Shown piece after piece: positions 62,277 to 64,000 of a stretch of DNA of 64,000 bases. The stretch is taken from NCBI GenBank assembly GCA_013399305.1, contig VXAI01000082.1, forward strand, positions 2,624,380 through 2,688,379, read 5' to 3'. The stretch comes from Rostratula benghalensis (Eukaryota; Chordata; Aves; Charadriiformes; Rostratulidae). Both the position numbers and the translations under genes were made by a program. Numbering within the stretch: the stretch's first letter is position 1; every line of letters starts with the position of its first letter. The notes under the pieces were generated by a model. It did no database searches, was not told where the DNA came from, and saw only the letters and a list, made by a program, of their open reading frames with translations.

Positions 62277-63862
62277 CCCCCAAGCTTAGCAGCAATGCAT
62301 CCCAACAAAGAAGTCAGGCAAAAACACCAGGAGGCCTGTGTGGATTAACAAGAAGCACCTAAACGGACTCAAACACAAAAAGGAAGGTTACAGAGGGTGG
62401 AAGCAGGGACAGGTAGTCTGGGGGGAATACAGAGAAATTGTCTGAGCAGCCAGGGATCAGATTAGGAAAGCTAAAGCTTTGATAGAGTTAAATCTAGCCA
62501 GGGACACGAAGGGCAACAAGAAAAGCTTCTATTTGTACATCATTGGCAAAAGAAAGACTAGAGAAGATGTGGGCCCTGTCCGGAAAGAAAGGGGAGACCT
62601 AGTTACCTGTGATAGGGAGAAAGCTGAAGTACTCAGTGACTTTTTTGTCTTCACAGGCAAGGGCTATAATCAAATGTCCAAGTCACAGAAAGCAAGGGCA
62701 GGGTCTGTGAGATTGAATAACCATCTACTGTAGGTGAAGACCAAATACAAGACCATCTAAGGACCTTGAAGGTGTATAAATCCATGAGACCTGATGAGAT
62801 ATATCCATGGGTCCTGAGGGAAATGGTGGATGAAATTACTAAGCCACCATCCATTATATTTGAAAAGACACTGCAGTCTGGTGAAGTCCCCACAGACTGG
62901 AAAAGGGGAAACAAAATACCTATTTTCAAAAAGGGAGACACAGAGAACTACAGGCCAGTCTCACCTCTGTGCCCAGCAAGAACATGGAGATCTGGAAACC
63001 CTAAGGCACATGGAAAACAAGGAGGTGATTGGTGACAGCCAATGTGGCTTCACCAAGGGCAAATTAGGCCTGACAAGTTTGGTCACCTTCTATGGTGGGC
63101 TTATAGCATTGGTAGATAAAGGAAGAATAAGCGACACCATTTACCTGGACTGTCCCACATGACATCCTTGTCTCTAAATTGAAGAGATGTGGATCTGATA
63201 GATGGTCCACCTGGTCAATAAGGAATTGTCTGGATGGTTGCACTCTAAGGTCAACAACTTGATGTCCAAGTGAAGCCAAGTGATGAGTGGCATTCCTCAG
63301 GGGTTGGTACTAGGACCAGTATTTTTTAACATCTTTGTTAATGATATGGACAATGAGATTAAGTGCACCCTTGGCAAGTTTGCCTATGACACCAAGCTGT
63401 GTGTCCTGGTTGACATGCTGGAGGAAAGGGGTACCATCCAGAGGGACCTGAATGGACTTGAGAGGTGGGCCCATGAAAACTTCATGATGTTCAACAAAGC
63501 CATATGCAACATCCTACATGTGGGTCAGAGCAATGCTAAGCACAAATACAGGCTGGGTAGGGAACTGGTTGAGAGCAGCTTTGAGAAGGACTTGGGGTAT
63601 TGGTGGATGAGAAGTTCAACATAAGCAAGCAACGCACTCTTGTACCCCAGAAAGCCAATTGCCTCCTGAGCTGCATGAAAAGAAGTGTGTCCAGTAGGTC
63701 AAGGGAGGTGATTCTGCTCTGCTCCACTCTCTTAAAACCTGAGCTGGTGTACTGCATACAGCTGTAGAGTCCTCAGCACAAGGACATGGTCCTGTTAGAG
63801 CAGGTCCAGAGCTGGACCTTATGAAGACCGGTTAAGACAGCTGGGCTTGTTCAGTCTGCTGA
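62277..63862 (+). mobile_element. CR1 LINE copy D, main body
   Basis: The longest CR1 copy here. It starts in the endonuclease-RT linker (AGCAATGCATCCCAACAAAG), passes the RT fingers and palm, and stops inside the C-terminal region at about 63862 (CTGGGCTTGTTCAGTCTGCT). The remaining C-terminus, the 3' UTR and the CR1 tail are missing. The linker up to about 62572 is closely similar to copy B (33265-33578). With the inverted 5' piece, a frameshifted ORF2 and a lost 3' end it is inactive. Confidence 0.95.
62479..63660 (+). pseudogene. CR1 ORF2 reverse-transcriptase pseudogene
   Basis: Remnant of the LINE reverse transcriptase, which copies the element RNA at a nicked target. Three open pieces in different frames carry it: 62479-62733 ([20 protein letters not shown]), 62766-63035 ([15 protein letters not shown], then [21 protein letters not shown]) and 63280-63624 (GIPQGLVLGPVFFNIFVND, then KFAYDTK). 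Two defects hit the active site. About 20 bp are lost near 63150, removing the KAFD part of motif A after YLD. The F-A-D-D box has become F-A-Y-D, losing the first catalytic Asp. A further frameshift lies near 62975, where the family has an IMEQIL stretch. No function is possible. Confidence 0.9.
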
Positions 63863-63905
63863 ACAGTTTTATTATTCTAACTGCTAATCAGTTTTATTAT
63901 TCTAT
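63856..63905. repeat. imperfect 25-bp tandem duplication at the 3' break of CR1 D
   Basis: Units 63856-63880 and 63881-63905 match at 22 of 25 positions. Both start CTGCT and contain CAGTTTTATTATTCTA. The first unit overlaps the last recognisable CR1 bases. T16 or so follows at 63907-63922. Confidence 0.85.
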
Positions 63906-64000
63906 ATTTTTTTTTTTTTTTAATGTTGGTTAATAGAGCTAAATTTGTAGCTTCATAAAATGCAGTGCAGCGACATATATACTGGACATGAAAAATTACT

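Overview
The window looks like vertebrate, almost certainly avian, non-coding DNA. It is AT-rich and has no recognisable protein-coding gene. It is punctuated by CR1-type LINE retrotransposon pieces carrying the typical CR1 3' end (runs such as TTGGGTTGGAAGGGACC on the minus strand and degenerate ATTCTGTGATTCTAT tails). Other content is a probable avian ERV LTR fragment, short microsatellites and many A/T homopolymers. A large intron or a gene desert fits equally well. The sequence does not fix the species, and a crocodilian or turtle is not strictly excluded.

Layout. 1-11.9 kb: unique AT-rich DNA. 11.9-13.0 kb: CR1 copy A (minus), endonuclease piece fused directly to the 3' end. 13.0-21.6 kb: unique DNA with a GC-richer LTR-like block near 15.5-15.9 kb. 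21.6-22.05 kb: CR1 copy with an uninterrupted ORF2 C-terminus. 22-33.2 kb: unique DNA with a perfect 12-bp hairpin at 25.43 kb. 33.2-34.25 kb: CR1 copy B (plus, internally deleted). 36.4-36.65 kb: short CR1 tail (minus). 39.1-39.6 kb: CR1 reverse-transcriptase fragment (plus). 41.3-42.5 kb: CR1 copy C (minus, internally deleted). 44.15-44.55 kb: CR1 tail (minus). 53.15-53.24 kb: very short probable CR1 tail. 57.26-57.48 kb: probable LTR fragment. 60.5-61.7 kb: a cluster of splice-site-like signals, including the longest open frame in the window. 62.17-63.86 kb: CR1 copy D, whose 5' piece is inverted.

CR1 pieces cover roughly a tenth of the window. All are dead: 5'-truncated, frameshifted, internally deleted or mutated at catalytic motifs. 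The most interesting pattern is structural. Three copies (A, B, C) lost the reverse-transcriptase core by internal deletion, and one (D) has a 5' inversion like the product of twin priming. Outside repeats, the best candidates for unannotated function are the possible exons at 60.5-61.7 kb and 22.86-22.94 kb. Their support is splice-like signals and open frames only, and I do not recognise the encoded peptides.

No tRNA, rRNA, CRISPR or prokaryotic feature was seen. Most open frames over 60 codons are chance products of AT-rich sequence, readings of homopolymers, or antisense readings of CR1. CR1 and LTR consensus comparisons come from memory of the families, not from an alignment.
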